Shown piece by piece: positions 10,105-20,272 of a stretch of 64,000 nt of DNA (the stretch's first letter is position 1; each line of letters starts with the position of its first letter). This DNA comes from Galeopsis tetrahit (lineage: Eukaryota; Streptophyta; Magnoliopsida; Lamiales; Lamiaceae), in the NCBI GenBank assembly GCA_963675135.1, contig OY776122.1, positions 18,850,881 to 18,914,880 on the forward strand, read 5' to 3'. A program made the position numbers and the translations under genes. The notes beneath the pieces are model-generated. The model saw nothing but the letters and a program-made list of their open reading frames with translations, was not told where the DNA came from and made no database searches.

Positions 10105-10869
10105 TGTTGATTATGGAATAGGTGTTGTATTTTATGATCCAACATTTCAGTTACATGTTGTACTAAATGTGCCAACACCTACCACAACATCAGAATTTGC
10201 CCTTTCTCCTTTTACTAACTCTAACCTAACTTGTGTTGCTTAGTGATGTCCCAAATACAGGTAGAAGACGTGGGCAACACCCAGGTCAAGCAGTTGCATG
10301 GGAGTGAGAAGTTTCTAAGCCTCAGTGTGCAAGTTCCTACTTTTATGGAGTGTGAAGGGAAGTTACAAGAAACCACCTTGATCCAATGGCCAAGATTGAT
10401 CAAGGGAGTTGTAGGAGTTGCAAGGCAGTTCGAACTCAAGCCTATAAATAGAACCCACTGCCTTCACTTCAAAGTACAACAAGAAAGAAAGCTAAACTCG
10501 ATTACTACCTATGGAATGCGAAACGCTTCTAGTTAGAAAAACATTTTGTTCTTTCTTGTAGATTAGTGCACTTGTATAAACCCGAATATTTGTGTACTCA
10601 ATCATAGTCGTTTATTAGGAAAATATGTTAGATCTATAAGGGAGATAGTTTCGTATTTTTCTAGTAACTTTTCAAACTCAATTTGAGTTGTAGTTGTTCA
10701 AAACCTTACAAGGTTGTTGATTTTGTTTCACTGATATTAAGAGTTAATATAAGTGATTCGTGTAGATTAATTATTTAATCTACACAATTTTTGAAATACT
10801 CTTTGCAAAGTGTTTGTTTAAAGTTCGCTGCTCATTGTTGTCTGAACTGTGCCAACACTACAGACAACA
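10105..10869 (+). mobile_element. Copia-type LTR, module 2 (765 bp)
   Basis: Same termini, length and TATA position as 7260-8024, with only scattered substitutions seen (for example in bases 8-9 of the LTR). A polypurine tract precedes it, marking it as a 3' LTR. What follows it is not flanking host DNA: it is the same copia pol join seen after module 1. Confidence 0.85.
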
Positions 10870-13663
10870 TCTCTGTATATCGCACGCACGCACACTTTCA
10901 ACAACCTTTATTTGTCCATTTATTTGAGCGTATATTACAGGCCTTACCCTCGAGGATGCTGATTGGAGTGGGTAGGCATCATGACGGCCTCTGCTACATC
11001 GAACCGTTAAAGACAAAGGGTGCAGTATTGGCTGTCATTGGAGACTCAAAATTGTGGCATCGTCGTTTAGGTCACGCATCCAATGGAAAATTAAAACACA
11101 TTCATGCCTTGGGAAATTTTGATGACAATTTCATTTTTTGTGATTCTTGTATTCGAGCTAAACAAACTAGACTACCTTTCCCTATTAGCAAGTCTACTAC
11201 TGATCAATGTTTTGAATTGATACATTGTGATATTTGGGGGCCCTATAAATGCGATTCGTTTACTGGTGCAAGGTATTTCCTATCAATTGTTGATGATCAT
11301 AGCCGAGGTGTTTGGGTGTTTCTAGTTCACCGAAAATCAGATGAAACAAGTCTCTTGATTAAATTTTGGGGAGAATGCATACTTACAGCAGTTTACATCA
11401 TAAATCGTTTACCATCGCCACTCATCCGTAACAAAACACCCTATGAAATTTTGCTCCACAAAACCCCCACATATTCACATCTCAAGACTTTTGGATGTTT
11501 AGTGTATGCCCATGAGAATCGACGAAAAGACAAATTTGGGGAGAGAGGAAGCGCTTGCGTATTTGTCGGATATCCGAATGGACTAAAGGCATGTCGGGGT
11601 TTTGATCTTGCCAATCAGAAATTCTTCAATTCACGTGATGTCACTTTTGTTGAGGACGTTTTTCCATTTCGAGGGAGTAATGATATGGAGTTTTCAGACG
11701 CTGTCCAAGCAGCCCAGAAATGCGTCCAAGAATTGTCGCATGGCACGTCTTCCATCCCAGCTCATGCTCGCCCTCACATCAGGCCACTCCATCCTCACGC
11801 TCACATCCAGCCGGCCCCGCCTATCATAGTCGTTGATCATCCCGAGCCGACACCGGTCCACGACAATGCTGCTCCCTCCACCATCGACTCACATCCGGTC
11901 GAAGGTACTGATAAAATCGTAGAACAAGATGTACCAGTCCACGAACATCGCATCAGTCACCGAGTCAAGCGGAGGCCCAAACATTTTGATGCTTACGAGA
12001 CGGACTTACCTCCTTCCGTGGATCATTCAGTTGCCAATTCAACGTTATATCCACTATCACATCTTATTACATACAACAAATTCTCCCCTGCTCACAAGGC
12101 GTTCTTGGCGGCCATCACATCTCGTGATGAGCCAGAGCATTTTTCCCAGGCAATTAAAAACCCCCTATGGCGTGAAGCAATGGAAAAGGAGATTCGTGCT
12201 CTTGAATTAAATGGCACATGGACCTTAACCGATTTACCCCCAAGAAAGAAGGCAGTGGGTTCAAAGTGGGTTTACAAGATCAAGTATAAACCCGATGGAA
12301 GTGTAGAACGATATAAGGCCCGTTTAGTCGCAAAGGGGTTCACTCAAATCGAGGGGATTGATTTTCATGAAACATTTGCTCCGGTAGCTAAACTTGTCAC
12401 AGTTCGTTGCATATTGAGCATTGCGGCCCGAAGAAATTGGGAGGTTCATCAACTCGACGTTAATAATGCTTTCCTTCATGGGGACCTTCATGAAAACGTT
12501 TACATGACGATTCCACAGGGTTTTGCAAAGGAAGGGGACATTAAAGTTTGCAAGCTTCAAAATCACTTTATGGCCTCCGCCAAACCTCCCGTAATTGGTA
12601 TGAAAAATTCACAAGTGCGCTTGTTGCAATCGGATTCCGACAATCGCATGCGGATCACTCCCTCTTCACTTTTCGGCAAGGGCCAACCTACGTTTCCGCA
12701 CTCGTCTATGTTGATGATGTTCTATTAGCCGGGAATGATCCCACACACATTGCTTATGTTAAAAAATATCTAGATAACAAGTTTAGAATTAAAGATTTGG
12801 GTATGTAAAAGTACTTTCTTGGCATTGAAGTTGCTCGATCTCCCGATGGGTTCGTGTTAAGTCAACGAAAGTACACACTTGATATCTTGGAAAAAAGTGG
12901 TTTGCAGGGTAGTTGACCAAGTGTTTTCCCCATGGAACAAAATCTAAAATTAAGTCCTGATGATGCCACACCCTTTGTAGATGCATCCCAATATCGTCGC
13001 CTAGTCGGTCGCCTTCTCTACCTTACCGTCACTCGCCCCGACATCGTGTTTTCGGTGAGTCAACTAAGTCAATTTTTGAGTCAACCGCGTCAAAGCCACC
13101 TTACCGCTGTGCACCGCGTTTTGCGGTACTTGAAAGCTACACCAGGCCAAGGAATTTTCCTTTCGGCAAATGATGGGATCGATCTTAGGGGGTATTGTGA
13201 TGCTGATTGGGCGGGTTGCCCTTTTACACGACGTTCATCCACGGGTTATTTTATCACACTTGGTAGTTCTCCCATTTCATGGAGAACGAAGAAGCAGTCA
13301 GTTGTGTCCCGTTCTTCGGCGGAGGCGGAATATCGAGCAATGGCTACAACCGTGTGCGAGCTGATTTGGATACGATGGCTTCTCCAAGATTTCGACGTTA
13401 AGCCATGTGGGCCAACTCCTCTGTTTTGTGACAACCAAACAGCACGTCACATCGCTACGAATCCGGTCTTTCACGAGCGAACCAAGCATGTTGAAATGGA
13501 TTGTTATTTCGTTAGAGAACGTGTGACAAATGGTGACATCAAGCCTTGCATGATTTCTACTGATAATCAAGTGGCGGATATTTTCACAAAATCACTTGGT
13601 GCCGAGCGTTTCAGTTTTCTTCGGAGCAAGTTGGGCGTTCGAGATCTCCACGCTCCAACTTGA
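10870..13663 (+). pseudogene. Copia pol, module 2 (integrase, RT, RNase H), broken
   Basis: Same pol as module 1 but running through to the natural stop at 13661-13663. RT Y-V-D-D is present (about 12705). RNase H motifs are C-D-A-D-W-A-G (13198), S-S-A-E-A-E-Y (about 13315) and D-N-Q-T-A (about 13430). Defects: an in-frame 231-bp deletion at about 11366 removes the second and third catalytic positions of integrase; loss of one A near 12560 shifts the frame; TAA at 12806 and TGA at 12914 interrupt the RT-RNase H connection. Gag and protease are missing. RNase H from 12932 to 13663 is open. The 3' LTR that follows differs from the 765-bp LTRs, so this pol belongs to that second family. Confidence 0.9.
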
Positions 13664-13673
13664 GGAGGAGTAT
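13661..13673 (+). other. Polypurine tract region of the copia pol element
   Basis: TGAGGAGGAG overlaps the RNase H stop codon and precedes the LTR start (TGAAGATACG) by a few bases. This is the usual compact end of plant copia elements. Confidence 0.65.
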
Positions 13674-13856
13674 TGAAGATACGCTCGTATATTTGATATC
13701 ATATATTAGTCAATTAATATTTGATCCAATCACTTACGTATATTTATAGTTTCCTTATTTTCATTATTGGCCCATAATGCACTGGGCTTCCTTCTTGTAT
13801 AAATACAATTGCCATACGGCAGTTCCAATTTGAATAAGATACAGTTTTCCTTTTCA
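13674..13856 (+). mobile_element. Short 3' LTR (183 bp) of the copia pol element
   Basis: Begins TGAAGATACG after the polypurine tract and ends CCTTTTCA (TGAA/TTCA termini). It contains TGTATAAATA near 13797. Beyond it, TGCAT and then gypsy integrase relic sequence resume. No matching 5' LTR of this family is in the window, so the element's 5' part is lost. Ends were placed by TG...CA and by where gypsy similarity starts again. Confidence 0.65.
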
Positions 13857-14105
13857 TGCATACACTCTCAATTTTATCAAGTCATGTGCCAAAGAGTGGC
13901 TATAAAATTGAGAATCTCGATTTGAAACAATAGACAAGGGAAGGTCATGCAAATGGAATAAACTTTTGAAAAAATAATTGAGCAACATGGACAACATCCA
14001 TCGTTTGTTTGCAAGGAATGAAATGTACCATTTTATATAAATGATCCACTACCACAAAAATATAATGATGACCTCGTTGAGTAAAGGTTAAATCGAGAAT
14101 ATTGT
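13857..14105 (-). pseudogene. Ty3/gypsy integrase relic, catalytic-core part
   Basis: On the minus strand from about 14090: F-V-V-V-D-H-F, K-M-V-H-F-I-P-C, H-V-A-Q-L-F-F, then shifted S-I-V-S and R-D-S-Q-F-Y. These follow plant gypsy integrase (V-V-D-R-F-S-K-M-x-H-F and I-V-S-D-R-D-x-x-F). The reading frame is broken. It is the upstream half of the relic at 6900-7259. About 30 bp of the expected intervening sequence is missing, and all the copia material sits between the halves. Confidence 0.7.
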
Positions 14106-14339
14106 ATTATTAGAAAATTATTAAAAAGAAAAATAGAATTTTATGACATGAATTTGTTATTGGTCTTATTTCTTCATTCTAAGATTTAAATAGTTAATTT
14201 TTAAACTTTGATAATACAACATTGTAGAAATTTATTTTGCAATTCACTAAGATAATGTTTATTTTGGATTTCGGGGAGTTTTAAAATTGATTTTTAAAAT
14301 TCTGAATTTTTAAATCTTAATAAATTCTGAATTTTTAAG
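14106..14339. other. AT-rich DNA, no gene seen
   Basis: AT-rich sequence with no recognisable element, ending at the target-site duplication of the hAT-type element. 14281-14340 has short repeats around TTCTGAATTTTTAA. Confidence 0.4.
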
Positions 14340-14347
14340 GTTCTGAG
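14340..14347. repeat. Left 8-bp target-site duplication (GTTCTGAG)
   Basis: GTTCTGAG immediately precedes the TAGGGTTGTAAA terminus and is repeated exactly at 18872-18879. An 8-bp duplication is diagnostic of hAT-type insertion. Confidence 0.95.
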
Positions 14348-14546
14348 TAGGGTTGTAAAAGAATCGAATCGAAGCGAATACCACACTATTCGATTCGTAT
14401 TCGTGAAAGTATTCGAATATTTGTATTCGTTTATTTTTCAAATTATAAATTCGATTCGATATTCGATTCGTTTGATTATTCGATATTATTCGATTTGATT
14501 CGAGTATTCGATTCGATTTTTTTAAACAATACTATTCGAGTATTCG

Positions 14547-14551
14547 ATTCG
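14547..14551. repeat. Left 5-bp target-site duplication (ATTCG)
   Basis: ATTCG lies directly before the LTR start and again at 17797-17801 directly after the second LTR. It was created inside the hAT-type element's ATTCG-rich arm. Because this motif is common there, a chance match is possible, but the LTR ends agree. Confidence 0.75.
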
Positions 14552-15198
14552 TGATGAGTCGGATTTAGTGCATATTTTTGTGCCTTTAAATGAATATTCT
14601 CTATGAATTAAATTGGTATTTTGGTGCATCATTCGACTTATTATTTTGTGACTTTAATTACCTTGATATTTTTATTTTCCTATTTAATTCAGGTAAATTG
14701 AAGCATTTTGATAAGGACGAAATTCAAGAAATTAAAAGAGTTGAGCATGGGCCGTGAATTAAAAGAAAAGAACTATATTTTGGGGGGTTTATATTATTGA
14801 TGAGTCCATGAGCTATGGGCTAAAGGCCCAAATCAACTAATGTGACCTTGGACGCTGTAGGCAAAAAGGAGAAAGAGAAGAATTGGGGGGCAGAGCCGCG
14901 ATTGAGGACCAGAGGGGAAGTCAACGCTGGAATTCAAAAGAGAGAACAATTGGCCGTGAGCAGCAGGAGGAAATTGGATGGTTTTGTGCTATGCTTAACT
15001 TTTGAAACACTTTTTTTACATTCATTGATAATTTCTTAGTATTATTTTATGAATTCTCTATTGTGTATTGTTTCGTTTATTATGCGTAGCTAATCTCTTT
15101 ATTCTAGCCCGAGGACGTAAACCCTTATATTGATTATGTTTGATTGATTAAATAAGCCCTAGTTGATTTTATTTACATCTCGATTTTGTTATTACTTG
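14552..15198 (+). mobile_element. 5' LTR (3'-truncated) of a non-autonomous LTR element
   Basis: Starts TGATGAGTCGG and matches 16480-~17126 almost exactly, then stops at ...GTTATTACTTG where the partner LTR continues for another ~670 bp. The missing part covers the LTR's 3' portion and any primer-binding site. An internal deletion after insertion, or during reverse transcription, is the likely cause. Confidence 0.8.
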
Positions 15199-16479
15199 CT
15201 CACCGGCGCAACCGCTCCAGCCAGCGAGACCAAAATTCCGACACCCTCTCACCGGAGTGCAGCGACCGTGACTCCACAGAGCCGCGGCTCACATACACTC
15301 TCCCGCCTCCCACGTTACCTCTTCAGCAGCGTCCACTCCGGCGAGACCTGATTTTCACCGTCCACGCACCACCGTCGCGTCGGGATCGGAGCTGCGCCTC
15401 CAATCTTCCCCGCTGAAATTTCAGTGGCTGCGGCCAACCACTCCAGCCCGTCACCACCTTGGAATCTGGTACCCCCGTTCCACTCTGCTTTTCATTCTTA
15501 TTTGCTTTAGTGCTAAGGGACTAGCACCTATTTAAGTGGGGGGGAAGTGATTTATATTAGTGAATTTATATCATGTGTGGTGTCTCTCTTGTTCTTGTGT
15601 TTTGTATATGTTGGTATTGGGCATTCTTGAGTGTTTGAAACTTGATGGCATGAGTATTTGCATGAGTCTAGTGGCTGGAATTTTTGTTCTTTTGGTTAAA
15701 TATGTTATGACCTTGGGTATTTTATCCTAATTGGTGACTGGATTTGATATTCATATTTAAGCAAAGGAATCGAGTTAATTTTTGGTTATTTTGGGTGTTG
15801 AAGCAATCCTGAATTTCATGTATTTTGGTGATTCTGTTTTAACGATCCTTAGAAGGAAAAATCTGAGTTGGTTGGCGTAGTTGAAAATTCTTTGAAATAA
15901 TTGTGGTTGGAGGAAAAGAAAAAGGAGTTGAGTCGAAAAACAATTGAAATGAAAAAATAACGAGGGGCTGAAACAGCTGCCTACTTGAGGGGGCTCATGT
16001 GTTTAAACGAAAAAAATCAATAACACCAAAAGAGCTAAAACCCGAAAAGTAGAGAGGAGCTGCGGACCTCGTTTGAAAGTTGAAAAATTCCAACTCTGGA
16101 ATAAAGTCTCAAAAAAAAAAAAAAAAAAAAAAAGAAGGAGACCGCCACCACTCATTTTTGTACTTTGATGGAAAGTTGAATCGAATAACCAATTTCAAGT
16201 TTTTTAGGTAATTGTGGATGCATTTGGAGTAACCATTAATCGATGAGATTTTCATGCTTAGTTGTGTATAGAAGATCTTAGTTGTACAAGAGGGGTAAGT
16301 TACTTTTGTTTGTGGCTCAGAAAGGGAAAATTCAAGCGCTAGAAATATGTGAGTATTCTTGTTAATCTTGGTTGAACATTCAAGTAATCGGTGTTGGTTA
16401 TGTTGTTGATATGATATTTTGTTCTCTTTGATAGTAATTGTTGCTTGAGGACAAGCAATGGTCTAAGTGTGGGGGGATT
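15199..16479 (+). mobile_element. Internal region of the non-autonomous LTR element
   Basis: No gag or pol motif is present. The first ~270 bp are GC-rich (CCGGCG, CACCGTC, CTCCGGCGAG) and look unlike the rest. An open frame of about 76 codons (15186-15416) has no known motif. A purine tract with seven Gs near 15536 and a 22-base A run near 16112 follow. It ends with GTGTGGGGGGATT, a polypurine tract just before the 3' LTR. The element is best described as a LARD-like non-autonomous retrotransposon that relies on enzymes from elsewhere. The GC-rich part could be captured host DNA. Confidence 0.65.
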
Positions 16480-17796
16480 TGATGAGTCGGATTTAGTGCA
16501 TATTTTTGTGCCTTTAAATGAATATTCTCTATGAATTAAATTGGTATTTTGGTGCATCATTCGACTTATTATTTTGTGACTTTAATTACCTTGATATTTT
16601 TATTTTCCTATTTAATTCAGGTAAATTGAAGCATTTTGATAAGGACGAAATTCAAGAAATTAAAAGAGTTGAGCATGGGCCGTGAATTAAAAGAAAAGAA
16701 CTATATTTTGGGGGGTTTATATTATTGATGAGTCCATGAGCTATGGGCTAAAGGCCCAAATCAACTAATGTGACCTTGGACGCTGTAGGCAAAAAGGAGA
16801 AAGAGAAGAATTGGGGGGCAGAGCCGCGATTGAGGACCAGAGGGGAAGTCAACGCTGGAATTCAAAAGAGAGAACAATTGGCCGTGAGCAGCAGGAGGAA
16901 ATTGGATGGTTTTGTGCTATGCTTAACTTTTGAAACACTTTTTTACATTCATTGATAATTTCTTAGTATTATTATGAATTCTCTATTGTGTATTGTTTCG
17001 TTTATTATGCGTAGCTAATCTCTTTATTCTAGCCCGAGGACGTGAACCCTTATATTGATTATGTTTGATTGATTAAATAAGCCCTAGTTGATTTTATTTA
17101 CATCTCGATTTTGTTATTACTTGAGTAGATGCTATGCGTGTTTGAATTAGGAGTTTAATAGGCTTGATCACCCAATTTTATTCCTATTTCAATTCTAGCT
17201 ATCCTATAATTTATAATCCGTAATTGTTATAATATTTTGGGAATTGTAGCAACTAAGGCAGAACACCTTAGGGAGTAATAACATTTAGGTTGCATGAAAC
17301 GAGCGTCTCGTATTCATGGTCTAATTTATCCTATTGTTTTAATTCTTGAATGCGTCTCTCGAGTTGAACCTTAGATACATGTTTTAGGGTTATTCGTAGG
17401 GATAGATTAATTGGGGGTCGTACCTTGCTGATTAATTAAACGTAAGAAGCAATTCGAACTAGTTTGGTCGTACCACTGGTTTAGGGATAAGATTCGAGAA
17501 TAAATTGAGACAACCGGGTTTGTTGATTAAATTGGTATAATTAATTGAGGGGACACTATCCGAGGGCTAGACCTTTCTTACTATTTGAATACTATTATTT
17601 TACTTGCTCTTTATTATTATTTTCTTGCTCTTTAGTAGTTATTAGTCAACAAATCCAAAAACCCCCATTTTTATTGCTTTTATACACAAATTGATTCGAT
17701 TAAATTACACCGTTCCCTGTGGATCGACCCTTACTTGCCCTACTATATTAGTGGGTAGCTAAGGAATTATTTTTGGGTGCCGGCGACAGCACACCA
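16480..17796 (+). mobile_element. 3' LTR (1,317 bp) of the non-autonomous LTR element
   Basis: Starts TGATGAGTCGG after the polypurine tract and ends CAGCACACCA at 17796, followed by the ATTCG duplication. It is the complete LTR. The first ~646 bp match the truncated 5' LTR, with small indels such as T-run length differences. Confidence 0.85.
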
Positions 17797-18871
17797 ATTC
17801 GAAATTGTTTTGTATCCGATATTATTCGATTCGATACTATTCGATTCGAAATTTTGTGTAAAAAATTTGTGAAATAACCAACATATTTTTCTAATAAAAT
17901 ACTAAATAAAAGCTAAATTTCCTAACAATATCTTAAAATGAGCAAATGACGAGCATCAGATCCAATCTTCAAATGAGCACCTGAAGAACATCAAATCCCA
18001 ATCTTACACCTGTATCAAATACTCAACCATGAGTACATAAATCACACTCAACTTAGCCTCTCTTTTTTCTAATCTAAATCAAATAAGATGTTACTAAACA
18101 TAAACACATTATAGAAAACAGAGTATAAATTGAATAATGAAGAAAGAACAAAGTTAGCAACCCCATCACAAGAAAACCAAATCAAACTAGAAAACCCACT
18201 CATAGTCAATAACTTAAATTTTCAAATCAGCAAAAAACTTAAATATTAACCCTACTAATAACAACCATAAGTGTGTGCCGATGTGAGGGATGGGGCCATG
18301 GAAGAATCACAATTTTCGTGTGTGCGTGGGCGTGAGGAACAAGGAAAGTGTAGGGGTAGAGGTGATGACTGGTAAGCTTGGTGGTCGACTGGTCGTGGAC
18401 GGCGGTGGAAGACCGGTGGCAAGCAGCGAGGCAGAAAGAATGTGGATCGCGACTCGAAGAGGGTAAAGGGAGTTTGGACGGGAGAAACTGAAATTGAATT
18501 AAGGCAATGTATTAGGGTTTTGTGAATTAGTGTATATGCGCAGCGTGATGTGGGCTTGTAGATTGTGGGTTGTGGGCCTGTTGTTGCACTGTTGTAATTT
18601 ATATTCTATACAAAGTACAAAGCAGTAGTAATTAAATAAATAAATATAATCTTAATTTACTAAATAATTTAAGAATATTATATATATATATCGAATCGAA
18701 TACCCACGAATATCGAATCGAATATCATAATTTTGTATTTGTATTCGTTTATTAATCGAATCAAAAAAATATTTGTATTTGAATTCGAATCATAAAATTT
18801 CGAATACGAATATCAAAATTCGAATACGAATACCGAATCGAGAAAAATTATTCGATTCGTTTACAACCCTA

Positions 18872-18879
18872 GTTCTGAG
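18872..18879. repeat. Right 8-bp target-site duplication (GTTCTGAG)
   Basis: Exact copy of 14340-14347, directly after the ACAACCCTA terminus. Confidence 0.95.
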
Positions 18880-19197
18880 TATATGATTGGGTAGGCGAGA
18901 AATTGAACATTATGTCAAATTAATATATAAAATTTAATTTTATATCAAATTAATTAGTAAATTGAATATTGGTGATTTTTAAAATTAATTTTTAAATTAT
19001 CAAGCGAAACTAATGTAAAGTCTTTAAAAATATTACTGCAGGGTCAGCCGATCAGTCCATACGCAAAGTTCAGGAACGGACTTGAACCTGAGACTAAAAA
19101 TATAGTAAAATAAAATTGGAACATAGATCCAGTATTTTTTTAATTGGCCCGTCCGACCCGGACCCGACCCATTGCTCATATCTGCGAAACCTCTCTA
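18880..19197. other. AT-rich upstream region of the HEATR1-like gene
   Basis: AT-rich to about 19035, then a mixed region with short GC-rich stretches (GACCCGGACCCGACCC near 19156). It probably contains what remains of the proximal promoter of the downstream gene. No TATA box is obvious near the expected start. Confidence 0.4.
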
Positions 19198-19206
19198 AAA
19201 CCCTAG
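19198..19206 (+). promoter_or_regulatory. Telo-box (AAACCCTAG)
   Basis: AAACCCTAG about 125 bp before the start codon. In plants this motif is enriched in promoters and 5' leaders of ribosome-biogenesis and translation genes, which fits a U3 snoRNP component. The motif is short, so its role is inferred from position and gene class. Confidence 0.55.
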
Positions 19207-19330
19207 CAGATAGCGCCATATTTCATACTTTCATATTTGAAGGTCTACACTCACACAATCCACCGTCAATTTCCCCATCCGCCGCCTACTTCTTCATCCC
19301 AGTTGCAGACTACCTATCTGAAACACCGTC

Positions 19331-20185
19331 ATGGCGGCTACGTCAATTTCGTCCCAGTTGCAGGCTCTTAAAACGGCGGTAAACATCTCCGCCGACCCCG
19401 AGCCTGGTAAGCGCCGCCCCTTGACGCGTCCCTCCATAATCTTTGACGGCAAAGTAGCTGCTGACGTTGATCTCGATACCATCCACAACATCGCCCTTTC
19501 TGGTATTTTAATTTGTATTTGTTCGGTTTCATACTTGAAATTGTGTATACATTTCTAAGAGGAGTTTCTGTGTGTGTGGTTGTTGAAATAGGTTTGGAGG
19601 TTAGTAAGCCAAGAGGAAAATAAACGAATTAATGCATCCATTAGCTCGTATTTACGAATACTATCTGGATATCTTGAGTCGCATTCGGCTGTGAAGACGT
19701 TGGAGTATTTAATTCGTAGATATAAGTATGTTTTTTCTTTACTGAACATTTGCTTTGTGTATGATAATTTTGTAGAATTTGATTATTTAATAACTTTTCT
19801 GTTTGTGATGATAATTTTGTAGAATTTGATTATTTAATAACTTTTCTGTTATTGTAGGGTTCATGTCTACAATGCAGAAGACTTGATTTTATGTGCAATT
19901 CCTTACCATGAGACACATGTATTTGTTCAAGTAGTACGATTAATTGACACACGGTAAGTCTATTTTACAAGTCTCTCTGGTGGGGTGGTTTGAGGTGTTT
20001 GAAGTTAAAGTGAAAATAGTTTTTATTGACAAATTAAGAAATTTAATTTATTAACATGGTGGTGCAGAAACACAAGATGGAAGTTTCTCGAAGGAGTTAA
20101 AGAATCAGGTGCACGGCCAACAAGGGAGGTCATTGTGCAACAGTGTATCCGAGATATGGGGGTTTTGGAGGCTATTTGTAATTAT
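19331..20185 (+). pseudogene. HEATR1-like exons 1-4
   Basis: Exon 1 19331-19502; exon 2 19592-19725; exon 3 19858-19953; exon 4 20068-20185, all with GT-AG borders. In exon 2 the frame that opens G-L-E-V-S-K (joined from exon 1) is not the frame of Q-E-E-N-K-R-I-N and of the rest of the exon. About 25 residues present in homologues between these points are missing, so a deletion of roughly 75-85 bp has shifted the frame. Exons 3-4 read V-H-V-Y-N-A-E-D-L-I-L-C and N-T-R-W-K-F-L-E-G-V-K without interruption. Intron 2 contains a 47-bp tandem duplication. Confidence 0.85.
19761..19854. repeat. 47-bp tandem duplication in intron 2
   Basis: Two adjacent copies (19761-19807 and 19808-19854) beginning ATGATAATTTTGTAGAATTT and identical apart from the last bases. 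They lie directly before the exon 3 acceptor. It is one of several small tandem duplications in this gene copy. Confidence 0.9.
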
Positions 20186-20272
20186 GTAAGAACTTTTGGC
20201 CTTATGGCTTTTTTGATCACCATACATCTGTTCCAATCATGTGATGTGTAACTGAAATGGCTGAACTTTTAG

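Larger units (their letters stand above)
14348..18871. mobile_element. hAT-type non-autonomous element, interrupted by an LTR element
   Basis: Terminal inverted repeats TAGGGTTGTAAA...TTTACAACCCTA, flanked by a perfect 8-bp duplication. Both arms carry many copies of ATTCGATTCG/CGAATCGAAT-type motifs, which make long imperfect subterminal inverted repeats (14361-14551 and 17802-17850, 18690-18860). No transposase was found. The LTR element at 14552-17796 and its 5-bp duplication account for about 3.25 kb, so the original element was about 1.27 kb. The right arm includes a GC-richer segment (18280-18600) resembling a promoter/5' UTR on the minus strand. Confidence 0.9.

Noticed and set aside
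13864..13918. 11-bp inverted repeat TCTCAATTTTA...TAAAATTGAGA, possible terminator or MITE
   Set aside because: It lies in the gypsy integrase relic, where the coding motifs explain the sequence; no element ends or duplications were found.
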